A DNA stretch of 17,142 nucleotides, taken from the NCBI GenBank assembly GCA_031547595.1, contig JAVBRU010000105.1, positions 1 through 17,142 of the forward strand. Direction: 5' to 3'. Shown in pieces: positions 7,917-14,186 of this stretch. Both the position numbers and the translations under genes were made by a program. The notes under the pieces are model-generated. The model was given only the letters and a program-made list of their open reading frames with translations. It was not told the DNA's origin and did no database searches. Position 1 is the stretch's first letter; each line of letters begins with the position of its first letter. This DNA comes from JAVBRU01 sp031547595. GTDB taxonomy: Bacteria > Bacillota > Clostridia > Christensenellales > Aristaeellaceae.

Positions 7917-8933
7917 TCATTTACGCAGGATATCGATATCCATATTGCCCATGTAGGTGGGTATACCCGCCAGCGTCCGTACATTGCGAAATCCCGCCTC
8001 AAGCGCCGCGTCGGCAATCATGCCGCGGGGCATGCGGTAGTCCATCCCCTGCAGGCCGGAGACCAGCCATCCTGCCAGAATGTCTTTAGGCCCTATACCG
8101 TCGCCGCGGACGCCATCGCCCACGCATACCATCACGCCGCCGTCGTTCAGGGCGGCGCGCACCTTTTCCATGAGAGGTACAAGGGCATGCTTCGCAAAGT
8201 TCAGCGTGCCAATGGCCAGCACGATATCGTAGCCGGAGCCGATGTCGTCCGTCAGGTAGTTGCCGCCCATGAACCGGACGCGGTCTTCCGCCTTTCGCTG
8301 GCGGATACTCTCCCGGACGGCGTCTCCCATGTCCGGCACATCGAATAGAACTCCTTGCATCGTTGGGTGGGCCTGCACTGCGGCGATGCCGATTAGCCCT
8401 GCGCCGCAGCCCAAATCCAGTATCTTTTTGGCACTTTCAAATTCAGACAGACCGCGCAGTATTTCGACTGCTTCCACTGAGCGTCCGCCCATCTGCATTT
8501 TGCGCATCATGTCCGCCATGTCCGTAAAGGACACATTGGCCATGGTGGCCGGTGTTTCATTCGCGGGGCCGCACCGCACCATTTTTGCCAAATCGGCGCC
8601 ATCATTGCGGCTGGCATTGTAAAACGCGACGACATAGTCGCCGATGAAGTCCGCCTTGCCACGTAACAAATACCGGTCGGCCACCGGCGCGTTACGGTAT
8701 GTGCCCTGTTCCTTCCTTAAAAGACCCAGGCTCGCCACCGCGTCCAAAAATAGTTCGGTGTTGCCAGCGTGCCAGTTTTGCTTCTCAGCCAGGGCCGTCG
8801 CCGTTTGGGGTTCTGCCAGAAGCGTGAAAACATCCATTTCCATGGCCGTTGTGCATATTTTGCTGTACATGGGCGCATAGACCATATCCAGTACTTGCTG
8901 CACGTCATGGTCGATCCCGTTATAAAGTTCCAA
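7917..8933 (-). CDS. O-methyltransferase-family protein with dimerisation domain (338 aa)
   Basis: The start is TTG 8933 (reading MELYNGIDHD), preceded on the minus strand by AAGGAG. The N-terminal ~90 residues form a winged-helix dimerisation domain (MEMDVFTLLAEPQTATALAE, then LFLDAVASLGLL), as in hydroxyneurosporene and acetylserotonin O-methyltransferases. The catalytic domain has motif I ILDLGCGAGLIGIA (171-184), the acidic strand GVLFDVPDM, and VVLAIGTLNF-like motif IV. Length is normal. Bacterial relatives methylate small phenolic or natural-product hydroxyls, but this acceptor is unknown. It is the first gene of the operon, directly behind the promoter and palindrome at 8955-9003. It ends 19 bases before the HMA gene. 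Confidence 0.86.
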   Translation of the reverse strand: MELYNGIDHDVQQVLDMVYAPMYSKICTTAMEMDVFTLLAEPQTATALAEKQNWHAGNTELFLDAVASLGLLRKEQGTYRNAPVADRYLLRGKADFIGDYVVAFYNASRNDGADLAKMVRCGPANETPATMANVSFTDMADMMRKMQMGGRSVEAVEILRGLSEFESAKKILDLGCGAGLIGIAAVQAHPTMQGVLFDVPDMGDAVRESIRQRKAEDRVRFMGGNYLTDDIGSGYDIVLAIGTLNFAKHALVPLMEKVRAALNDGGVMVCVGDGVRGDGIGPKDILAGWLVSGLQGMDYRMPRGMIADAALEAGFRNVRTLAGIPTYMGNMDIDILRK

Positions 8934-8954
8934 TGTGATTCTCCTTCTAATGTT

Positions 8955-8972
8955 AGTTAGCTACATCTAACT
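8955..8972 (-). promoter_or_regulatory. Palindromic operator candidate of the methyltransferase operon
   Basis: AGTTAGctacatCTAACT is a perfect six-base inverted repeat with a six-base spacer. It lies just downstream of the -10 element, over the expected transcription start. TTAG/CTAA-rich palindromes resemble operators of DtxR/IdeR/MntR-type iron or manganese repressors and some MarR proteins (known from those families; assignment here is inference). No matching regulator gene is in the window. Confidence 0.5.
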
Positions 8973-8974
8973 CT

Positions 8975-9003
8975 ATTCTATCACTTTTCCCTTCCCACCG
9001 CAA
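8975..9003 (-). promoter_or_regulatory. Promoter of the methyltransferase-HMA-hydrolase operon
   Basis: On the minus strand, TTGCGG (9003-8998) and TAGAAT (8980-8975) are 17 bases apart and point at the TTG start at 8933. The -35 is only partly canonical. The start of transcription would fall inside the palindrome at 8955-8972. Confidence 0.5.
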
Positions 9004-9072
9004 ATTGTTTGTAAAAAAGCACACTATATAGAAAGCCTTATCTCTGCAAAGCACAGCCACAGAAATCATATC

Positions 9073-9103
9073 ACTTCCATTTTCATCTTGCCGAAATCTT
9101 GCG
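9073..9103 (+). repeat. Solo MITE end fragment
   Basis: About 29 bases (TTCCATTTTCATCTTGCCG onward to AAATCTTGCG) are identical to the left terminal repeat of the complete MITE at 9727-9885. Only this end remains here; beyond CTTGCG the sequences differ. It marks an old insertion or recombination scar. Confidence 0.65.
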
Positions 9104-9280
9104 TCCATAAACACCTTCTTTCCGGTGGTATGTATTGGGATTTGCTCCGCTCTTCAAGGATTTATAGGGCGCTATCATCGTTGCTCTCCTTTTCATCCTT
9201 GTTTTCGCGCAGAGCATGCTTCTCTTTCAGTTTTTTAAATGAAATCCAGCCGAAAAATTCCCTTCAATCATTAGAGTGGC
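9088..9280 (-). pseudogene. Unrecognised gene remnants in the intergenic region
   Basis: Read from the minus strand, a frame ending near 9171 gives FGWISFKKLKEKHALREN and a Lys/Glu-rich tail, which looks like the C-terminal end of a membrane protein. Overlapping it in another frame, ATG at about 9183 after AAAAGGAGAG opens a 31-residue frame (MIAPYKSLKSG) that ends in the MITE scar. Neither is recognisable. They suggest genes cut away when the neighbouring elements inserted. Apart from these, the solo MITE end and the hairpin, 9004-9387 holds nothing I can name. Confidence 0.25.
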
Positions 9281-9332
9281 GGCACATTAAGGTGCGAAAC
9301 AGAATTACAGCTTAACAAGGCACAAAAAAGCA

Positions 9333-9366
9333 GGGAGCATGGCGGCCAAACGGCTATCACGCTCCC
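9333..9366. repeat. Hairpin repeat, left copy (twin of 12067-12100)
   Basis: GGGAGCATGG and TCACGCTCCC form an imperfect stem around CGGCCAAACGGCTA. The 34-base unit differs from the copy at 12067-12100 at two positions only, and both are preceded by an A-rich run and GCA. Here the downstream bases (ACTAGTTTTCTC) contain a short T-run, so it may be a weak terminator. Confidence 0.7.
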
Positions 9367-9387
9367 ACTAGTTTTCTCTATTGTGAA

Positions 9388-9438
9388 TTGACAATTGCCC
9401 TATAGAGTGTTATCTTATCTTTATACCCCACAGGGTAT
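9388..9438 (+). promoter_or_regulatory. csoR promoter and CsoR box
   Basis: TTGACA (9388-9393) and TATCTT (9411-9416) are 17 bases apart. The predicted start coincides with ATACCCCACAGGGTAT (9423-9438), a perfect inverted repeat (ATACCC/GGGTAT) of the GC-tract type bound by CsoR-family repressors. It lies immediately before the ribosome site GGAGGTGAG, so the regulator should repress its own gene. Confidence 0.8.
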
Positions 9439-9450
9439 GGAGGTGAGAAT

Positions 9451-9726
9451 ATGCGCCAATGTATGGACGCTGATAATATTCATCGCAGAATGAATAAGGT
9501 AATCGGGCAACTAAACGCTATCAATAAGAGGGTAGATGAAGATGTCCCCTGCGAGGATGTTTTGATGCAGATCAACGCTGCAAAATCCGCACTGCATAAA
9601 ATCGGGCAGGTCGTGCTTGAGGGGCATCTTAATCATTGTGTCCGTGACGGAATTGAACACGGCGATGCTGAAAAGACCATAGCAGAGTTTACAAAAGCGG
9701 TTGAACATTTTTCGAGAATGACATAA
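9451..9726 (+). CDS. csoR: CsoR/DUF156-family metal-sensing transcriptional repressor (91 aa)
   Basis: A short all-helical protein of the CsoR/RcnR/FrmR family. The ligand set of copper sensors is present: Cys34, His59 and Cys63 in PCEDVL and HLNHCV (spacing C-x24-H-x3-C), equivalent to Cys36, His61 and Cys65 of Mycobacterium CsoR. DNA binding is relieved when Cu(I) binds in characterised members; other soft metals or sulfur species are possible for relatives. ATG 9451 follows GGAGGTGAG. Matching operators lie before this gene and before the P-type ATPase gene, so it should control both. The stop codon abuts a 159-base MITE that separates it from the ATPase gene. The extra Cys4 is unusual but lies outside the known site. 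Confidence 0.92.
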   Translation: MRQCMDADNIHRRMNKVIGQLNAINKRVDEDVPCEDVLMQINAAKSALHKIGQVVLEGHLNHCVRDGIEHGDAEKTIAEFTKAVEHFSRMT

Positions 9727-9885
9727 TACCCTTTCCATTTTCATCTTGCCGAAATCTTGCGGATTTTTTCGTCCCCGGCCGCGTCTTCTACACTCGGCGT
9801 AGCGCTGTTACACCTCGTTTCGATGGCTTTGCCGGGAACGAAAACCTCCCGCAATCTTTCTGGCAATCTGAAAAGAAAATGGGTA
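9727..9885. mobile_element. Complete IS630-type MITE (159 bp)
   Basis: The element begins TACCC and ends GGGTA, with imperfect inverted ends of about 55 bases. The left end reads ATTTTCATCTTGCCG, AAATCTTGCGG, TTTTTTCGTCCCCGGC; the right end, reversed, reads ATTTTCTTTTCAGATTGCC, AGAAAGATTGCGG, TTTTCGTTCCCGGC. Between them is a ~50-base centre with CGGCGTAGCGCTG. TA at both tips fits IS630/Tc1 insertion. It has no gene and would need a transposase supplied by a full element. It lies directly after the csoR stop, leaving the ATPase promoter intact. Confidence 0.82.
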
Positions 9886-9935
9886 TAACAAACACATGCC
9901 CCACCAAACAGGCGCAATTTTGCGTCTGTTTTTTC

Positions 9936-9986
9936 TTGACTTCATATACCTATAGGGGTATAATATGCCCATACCCCCATAGGTAT
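9936..9986 (+). promoter_or_regulatory. P-type ATPase promoter with two inverted CsoR boxes
   Basis: TTGACT (9936-9941) and TATAAT (9959-9964) have a 17-base spacer. Box 1, ATACCTATAGGGGTAT (9946-9961), fills the spacer and overlaps the -10. Box 2, ATACCCCCATAGGTAT (9971-9986), begins at the expected start site. Box 2 is the reverse complement of box 1 with one mismatch, so the pair forms a larger palindrome around the -10. Confidence 0.85.
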
Positions 9987-10002
9987 AAAGGAGTGTGGTT
10001 AG

Positions 10003-11859
10003 TTGATAGCATTTTTGAGGCATGAGCAAAAGCGAGGCGTCTTTTTTCTCATGTTGTCCGGCGTGGCTTTGATTATCAGTTTTATTTTTGCAAAATCCAT
10101 GCCGGTTGACCCTGCATGGATTGCCATTATCCTGTGCGGCATCCCCATCATGAAAGGCGCTGCCGTGGCACTTGCCACAGAGTTTGACGTAAAGGCCGAT
10201 TTGCTGGTATCACTGGCGCTTATCGCTTCGGTGATTATCGGTGAAATCTTTGCCGCTGGTGAGGTAGCCTTCATTATGACGCTCGGCGCGATGCTGGAGG
10301 AACGAACAGTGGCGAAAGCGCGTGCAGGTATTGAAAAACTTGTGCATCTAACGCCTCGCACTGCCCGAATATTGCGTGACGGCGAGGAAGAAATTGTCCC
10401 CGCCGAGCAGGTACAGGTCGGTGATGTGCTGCGGGTGATTGCAGGAGAAACGATTGCTGTTGACGGCGTAGTTACAAGCGGCCAAACATCCATCGACCAA
10501 AGCGTTATAACGGGCGAATCCATGCCGGTGGATAAAGGCGTAGGTGACGAAGTCAAAAGCGGGACTGTAAATCAATTTGGTGCTTTTGAAATGCGAGCGA
10601 CGAAGGTTGGAGAAGACAGCTCCCTCCAGCGCATGATACGGCTTGTGGAATCCGCTGACGCGGGTAAGTCAAAAATCGTTGGACTGGCCGACCGATGGGC
10701 AACATGGATTGTTGTTATCGCACTGGTGTCTGCGGGCGGCACATGGCTCATCACAGGCGAAATTATCCGCGCCGTGACTATTCTTGTTGTGTTTTGCCCC
10801 TGCGCTTTGGTTTTGGCTACCCCCACCGCAATTATGGCAGGCATCGGCAACGCCACAAAGTATGGTATTTTGGTGCGTGAGGGCGATGCGCTTGAACGGC
10901 TTTCGCAGGTTACGCATATTGCTTTCGATAAAACTGGCACATTGACTTATGGCAATCCATCTGTTGTCGCTGTGGATAGTTTCGAGCAGGAATTATCAGG
11001 GGATGCGCTTTTTGCACTTACAGCTTCGGCAGAGCGGTTGAGCGAGCATCCCTTGGGAAAAGCCATTGCAAAAGGCTACACAGAAAAGTTGGGGGCAATG
11101 CCAGCCGAACCGCAGGTGTTTTCCCTGATTGCCGGGCGCGGTGTAAAGGCAATAGTTGATAAACGGTCTGTCCTCGCGGGCAATGCGGAGCTGCTAACTG
11201 AGCATAGGATTGGCATCCCCGCCCTGATACTTGAAAAAGCTGCCGCATATAAAAATGACGGCTGCACTGTCATCTATGTTTCGGTGGATGGCTTGGTTGT
11301 GGGAATTGTTGCGTTGTCCGATGCACTTCGCAGTGATGCTAGGCAGGTCATACAGGATATTGAGAAGATTAGCATAAGCCCTGTTCTTTTGACCGGCGAC
11401 AACGAGCACGCTGCGGCACATATCGCAAAAGAAGCGGGTATCAAAGAGGTCTATGCCGACTGTATGCCGGAATTAAAACTAAGCATGGTTGATCGATATG
11501 AGCAAACGGGTGAACATGTTTGCATGGTTGGCGATGGCGTCAATGACGCGCCCGCTCTAAAAAAAGCGCATGTGGGCATTGCGATGGGTGGCATCGGCAG
11601 TGATATAGCCATTGATGCGGCGGACATCGCTCTTGTGCGGGATGATATAAAGTATTTGCCCCATCTGCTACGCCTCGCAAAAAAGACAATGGGGAAAATC
11701 AAAGTCAATCTCGCGGCTTCAATGGCGCTTAACTTTGCGGCTATCATCTTGGCGATGACCGGTATATTAAATCCCGTCGTTGGTGCGTTGGTACATAATG
11801 TCGGCTCGGTTGTTGTCATCATCAATTCATCATTGCTATTAAGTTTTAAGGAGGACTAA
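10003..11859 (+). CDS. P1B-type heavy-metal-translocating ATPase, CPC class (618 aa)
   Basis: The first possible start is TTG 10003, nine bases after AAAGGAG (9987-9993); the frame is closed by a stop just upstream. The parts occur in order: membrane helices, actuator loop TGES (170-173), the metal-site helix FCPCALVLATPTA (CPC 265-267), phosphorylation site DKTGT (Asp309), the nucleotide-binding SEHPLGKA (347-354), and GDGVNDAPAL (510-519). The last helix reads VHNVGSVVVIINSS, unlike classical CopA (MxxSS); subgroups with HN-GS there include Zn/Cd-type and poorly defined exporters. It exports a soft cation across the membrane. No N-terminal HMA domain is present, so delivery may use a separate chaperone. 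CsoR boxes argue for copper; the last helix leaves the metal open. Confidence 0.93.
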   Translation: MIAFLRHEQKRGVFFLMLSGVALIISFIFAKSMPVDPAWIAIILCGIPIMKGAAVALATEFDVKADLLVSLALIASVIIGEIFAAGEVAFIMTLGAMLEERTVAKARAGIEKLVHLTPRTARILRDGEEEIVPAEQVQVGDVLRVIAGETIAVDGVVTSGQTSIDQSVITGESMPVDKGVGDEVKSGTVNQFGAFEMRATKVGEDSSLQRMIRLVESADAGKSKIVGLADRWATWIVVIALVSAGGTWLITGEIIRAVTILVVFCPCALVLATPTAIMAGIGNATKYGILVREGDALERLSQVTHIAFDKTGTLTYGNPSVVAVDSFEQELSGDALFALTASAERLSEHPLGKAIAKGYTEKLGAMPAEPQVFSLIAGRGVKAIVDKRSVLAGNAELLTEHRIGIPALILEKAAAYKNDGCTVIYVSVDGLVVGIVALSDALRSDARQVIQDIEKISISPVLLTGDNEHAAAHIAKEAGIKEVYADCMPELKLSMVDRYEQTGEHVCMVGDGVNDAPALKKAHVGIAMGGIGSDIAIDAADIALVRDDIKYLPHLLRLAKKTMGKIKVNLAASMALNFAAIILAMTGILNPVVGALVHNVGSVVVIINSSLLLSFKED

Positions 11860-11860
11860 A

Positions 11861-12046
11861 ATAGGCGGCGTCATTTTCACAATTGTTGGACTGCTTGTAG
11901 GTGCTGGACTGTTGGGGGCAGGGATTTACTATTTTATAAAAGAGAAGAACGATAAAGACTCGCGAAAAATATATGGTACATTCACTGGAATAGGTGCTGT
12001 ATTAATAATTGGCTTGGTAATAAAAATAGCAATTGTTGGTTTTTGA
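11861..12046 (+). CDS. Small two-helix membrane protein with apparent ATA start (61 aa)
   Basis: AAGGAGG overlaps the end of the ATPase gene, and a conserved-looking frame begins six to eight bases later with ATA at 11861 (reading GGVIFTIVGLLVGAG). It ends at TGA 12044-12046. The protein has two hydrophobic helices (about 4-25 and 40-58) joined by a charged loop (KEKNDKDSRK). No ATG, GTG or TTG occurs before residue 18, so either ATA is used as a rare start or an ATG has mutated. It is tightly linked to the ATPase gene and may be an accessory subunit. I do not recognise the family. Confidence 0.55.
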   Translation: MGGVIFTIVGLLVGAGLLGAGIYYFIKEKNDKDSRKIYGTFTGIGAVLIIGLVIKIAIVGF

Positions 12047-12066
12047 CTCCGGCAAACAAAAGAGCA

Positions 12067-12100
12067 GGGAGCATGACGGCCAAACGGCTATCATGCTCCC
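12067..12100 (+). terminator. Hairpin terminator of the metal cassette (right twin)
   Basis: GGGAGCATGA and TCATGCTCCC form a perfect 10-base-pair stem, with an inner GCC/GGC pairing, followed by TTGTTCTT. It lies 20 bases after the small membrane-protein gene and ends the cassette. The 34-base unit is a near-copy of 9333-9366. Confidence 0.65.
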
Positions 12101-12128
12101 TTGTTCTTCGGGTGCTTTTCTACGCTTA

Positions 12129-12190
12129 TACCAATTTTCTTTTCAGATTGCCAGAAAGATTGCGGGAAGTTTTCGTTCCCGGCAAAGTCG
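12129..12190 (+). repeat. Solo MITE end (right-type end, inverted)
   Basis: Starting at TACCAATTTTCTTTTCAG (12129), about 60 bases match the right end of the MITE family, read on this strand, through TTTTCGTTCCCGGCAAAG. The rest of the element is missing; beyond 12190 the sequence is unrelated. A frame running through it should not be annotated as a gene. Confidence 0.75.
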
Positions 12191-12205
12191 GAGGACACCG
12201 GTTTT

Positions 12206-12406
12206 TCAATGATGGGGGCGCGGGTGGCCGGTGTGCCTAACCCTTTTATTCTGCGTCATCTCAATGTGCTCACCGGCGCAGCCGGAACTGGGTGCAGCGT
12301 CACGCTGCTCTGCCGTTTCCATCGCGGACAAAAGCGTGTCCTCGATGTAGGACTTGGGCGGCGATGGCCGCGCCACACTTTGCTTTTCTGCGATGATAAG
12401 TTGCAT
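12206..12406 (-). pseudogene. topB: DNA topoisomerase III remnant with internal deletion
   Basis: ATG 12406, with a GAGG site upstream, begins MQLIIAEKQSVAR, the Toprim start of topoisomerase III (normally IAEKPSVA). After 13 residues it jumps to PSPPKSYIEDTLLSAMETA, a motif that lies hundreds of residues later, near the catalytic-domain end, in full-length TopB. Most of the enzyme is therefore deleted in frame. The rest of the 66-residue frame (EQRDAAPSSG onward) does not match TopB. The segment is probably a scar of a conjugative element, since such elements often carry topB. Around it, 12191-12422 has no other recognisable gene. Confidence 0.6.
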
Positions 12407-12422
12407 TCAAATCCTCATTTTA

Positions 12423-12451
12423 TTGTTTTTGGGGTGGTCTTGGTATATAAT
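12423..12451 (+). promoter_or_regulatory. Promoter of the TfoX-like gene
   Basis: TTGTTT (12423-12428) and TATAAT (12446-12451) with a 17-base spacer lie 30 bases before the ATG at 12482. The -10 is perfect and the -35 partial. Confidence 0.45.
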
Positions 12452-12481
12452 TAACGTAATATATTTGACGGGGATGATTGA

Positions 12482-12733
12482 ATGAGCGAGTTGTCAAGCT
12501 TACCGAATGTCGGCAAAGTGCTTGAAAATAATCTAAAAGCTGCCGGTATTACTTCGGCAGAAGAATTAAGGGAAGTTGGGACAAAAGAGGCTTTTATCCG
12601 CATCCGCATGATTGACAGCGGCGCGTGTATTCAAATGCTATATGGCTTGCATGGTGCTGTTGTCGGAGTGAGAGATAATGACCTCCCCAAAGAAACTAAG
12701 GACGAGTTGAAGCAGTTCTTCAAAAGCCTCTGA
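12482..12733 (+). CDS. TfoX C-terminal-domain-like protein (83 aa)
   Basis: The whole protein corresponds to the TfoX/Sxy C-terminal domain. It has LPNVGKVLENNLKAAGI (a helix-hairpin-helix-like start), then SAEELREVGTKEAFIRIR and MLYGLHGAVVGV. In Bacillota this domain often stands alone, without the N-terminal part needed for competence control in Haemophilus, and its role there is not known. ATG 12482 is preceded by a modest site (GACGGGGATGA). A DUF3795 fragment follows 26 bases after the stop, possibly on the same transcript. Confidence 0.82.
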   Translation: MSELSSLPNVGKVLENNLKAAGITSAEELREVGTKEAFIRIRMIDSGACIQMLYGLHGAVVGVRDNDLPKETKDELKQFFKSL

Positions 12734-12759
12734 CCGCCGCGCCTTTGACGGAGGAGCCT

Positions 12760-12882
12760 ATGAAAATGCCGAATGACATTGACGATATGATGTTTGCCCC
12801 TTGCGGGATGAATTGTACCGTTTGCTATAAACGCGTTGTAGCGCGGAAAAGTGCTAAGCCCTGCGGGGATGTTTTAATGTAG
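12760..12882 (+). pseudogene. DUF3795-family protein, truncated (40 codons)
   Basis: ATG 12760 with GGAGGAG just upstream encodes MFAPCGMNCTVCYKR, the Cys-rich N-terminus of DUF3795 proteins, whose intact members are around 100 residues or more and end in further CxxC pairs. The frame stops at TAG 12880-12882 after KPCGDVLM. Shifting frame near the GGGG at about 12865-12868 restores a CGGCF-like continuation, so a frameshift probably broke the gene. The remaining bases to 12957 hold no gene. Confidence 0.55.
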
Positions 12883-12970
12883 CGAGTGCAGTAACCCGGA
12901 ACGCTGATTAGCTTTTGGCGGATAAGATACACTAATTCCACCCCATTTGGGGCATGTTAATATGCATTGC

Positions 12971-12999
12971 TTGTAGCAATGGCTGACTGTGGATAGAAT
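12971..12999 (+). promoter_or_regulatory. Candidate promoter of the XRE regulator gene
   Basis: TTGTAG (12971-12976) and TAGAAT (12994-12999) are 17 bases apart and 21 bases before the ATG. Both hexamers are imperfect. Confidence 0.35.
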
Positions 13000-13020
13000 A
13001 AAGCCATAGGAGGTATGGCT

Positions 13021-13527
13021 ATGTTTAATGAAAACCTAAAGGTACTTAGAAAATCAAAAGGACTTTCACAGGAAGAGCTTGCAGTTCGGCTCAATGTCGT
13101 TCGACAGACAATATCAAAATGGGAGAAAGGATTGTCTGTTCCAGATGTGGATGCCCTCATTCGGATTGCTGATATATTCGAGGTGTCGGTGAGCGAACTG
13201 TTGGGGGCAAATATAAGCAACGAAAAAGATGTCAATGCTGTGGCAGAACAGCTATCCAGAATCAATGAGCAGCTTGCGATTAAAAATCGACGTTCACGCT
13301 TAATTTGGCAAACCGTTATAATTATTGTTGCGGCTATTGTCGCTATAAATATCATCTTTGCGGTATTAGGCCTGACATCCTATAACAGTTTCAAAAATGA
13401 CGTAACACCATCAGCTGGGCCATCATCGGAAGCTACTATTTCTGCTTTTGGATCTCCTCCGATGTTTTTTGGAAGTCCAAAATTGCGGCCCGACTGGCCC
13501 TCTTGGGGTGCTTGCCGCGCGGCATGA
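13021..13527 (+). pseudogene. XRE-family membrane-anchored regulator, truncated by an IS
   Basis: ATG 13021 lies seven bases after AGGAGG (13008-13013); ATG 13015 is too close. Residues 2-57 form an HTH_3 DNA-binding domain (LSQEELAVRLNVVRQTISKW, then GLSVPDVDALIRIADIF). A charged linker and one transmembrane helix (about 95-118, IWQTVIIIVAAIVAINIIF) follow, a layout common in Bacillota. After SSEATI, near 13436, the sequence passes into the IS630 fragment, so the last ~28 residues are IS antisense and the native C-terminal part is missing. The DNA-binding and membrane parts could still be made. Regulatory target unknown. Confidence 0.75.
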
Positions 13528-13925
13528 CCTTTCGCCAACCGTGTTTATGTAGAATATAGTAAATGGCACTTCGGGCTACCGGATGCCCTACCGCTTTCTC
13601 GTATGCCTTGTGGATATCGGCTACCTCAACCACTGTCCCTGCTTCATCTTGCGCCATGAATCTTGCCAGAAATGTTGCTTCCTCTTCTCTTGTCATGCAG
13701 CGATTTCCATGGTCATGGCGTTTGGTCACCAGGGCCTGCAGTCCTTCTTCATCATAGCGCTTGATGATACGATTTACGCTCGTCACATGCAATCCCAGCT
13801 TCCCGATTTGCGCACCTCCAAGCCCATCCACTCTTTTGAGCTTCAGCGCTACGCCGCGTGTAGAAGCGCGGCCGGGAACGAAAACCTCTCGCAATCTTTC
13901 TGGCAATCTGAAAAGAAAATTGGTA
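13436..13925 (-). mobile_element. IS630-family element, 5' part only
   Basis: Read on the minus strand, the element starts at a TA-flanked tip (TACCAATTTTCTTTTCAG, about 13925). It carries the N-terminal half of a transposase: a helix-turn-helix (LKLKRVDGLGGAQIGKLGLH, VTSVNRIIKRYDEEGLQAL) and a second domain ending AIYYILHKHGWRKVMPR. The frame stops at 13436, where the XRE gene begins, so the DDE catalytic half is missing. The outer ~90 bases, including CCCGGCCGCGCTTCTACAC and GGCGTAGCGCTG, match one half of the MITEs in this window, which identifies it as their likely parent type. The N-terminal residues from the start TTG are encoded by the terminal repeat, so the true start is uncertain. 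Confidence 0.82.
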
Positions 13926-14186
13926 TAAGAAAGCTGCTCCCTCTTTACGATTCTTTAGATGACGCTATCTGTTCTGATTTTCAAGGGCTTTAGCTATATA
14001 TCGGATTCATGGGCATTTTGCAATAGGTCTTTGGGAATCTCCAGGGCATGATCATGAAAGAAACCGGCTCAAGAGCACAAGCGTCAAATACTCAGAAGAA
14101 AGGGCGCACAGATACCTCTTCTGAGGAGTCGAGAGCTTGGAAGTCATGAGCATATCCAGCGCCTCGTTGGGTGTGGATCAAGCAGT
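13926..14186. other. Intergenic region, no gene recognised
   Basis: This stretch follows the IS630 end. It contains only short frames without convincing ribosome sites or known motifs, and no clear terminator for either flanking gene. Confidence 0.5.

Noticed and set aside
12043..12240. Frame across the terminator and MITE end
   Set aside because: Its codons come from the hairpin and the repeat, giving the FRLPERLREVFVPGK peptide seen in other copies.
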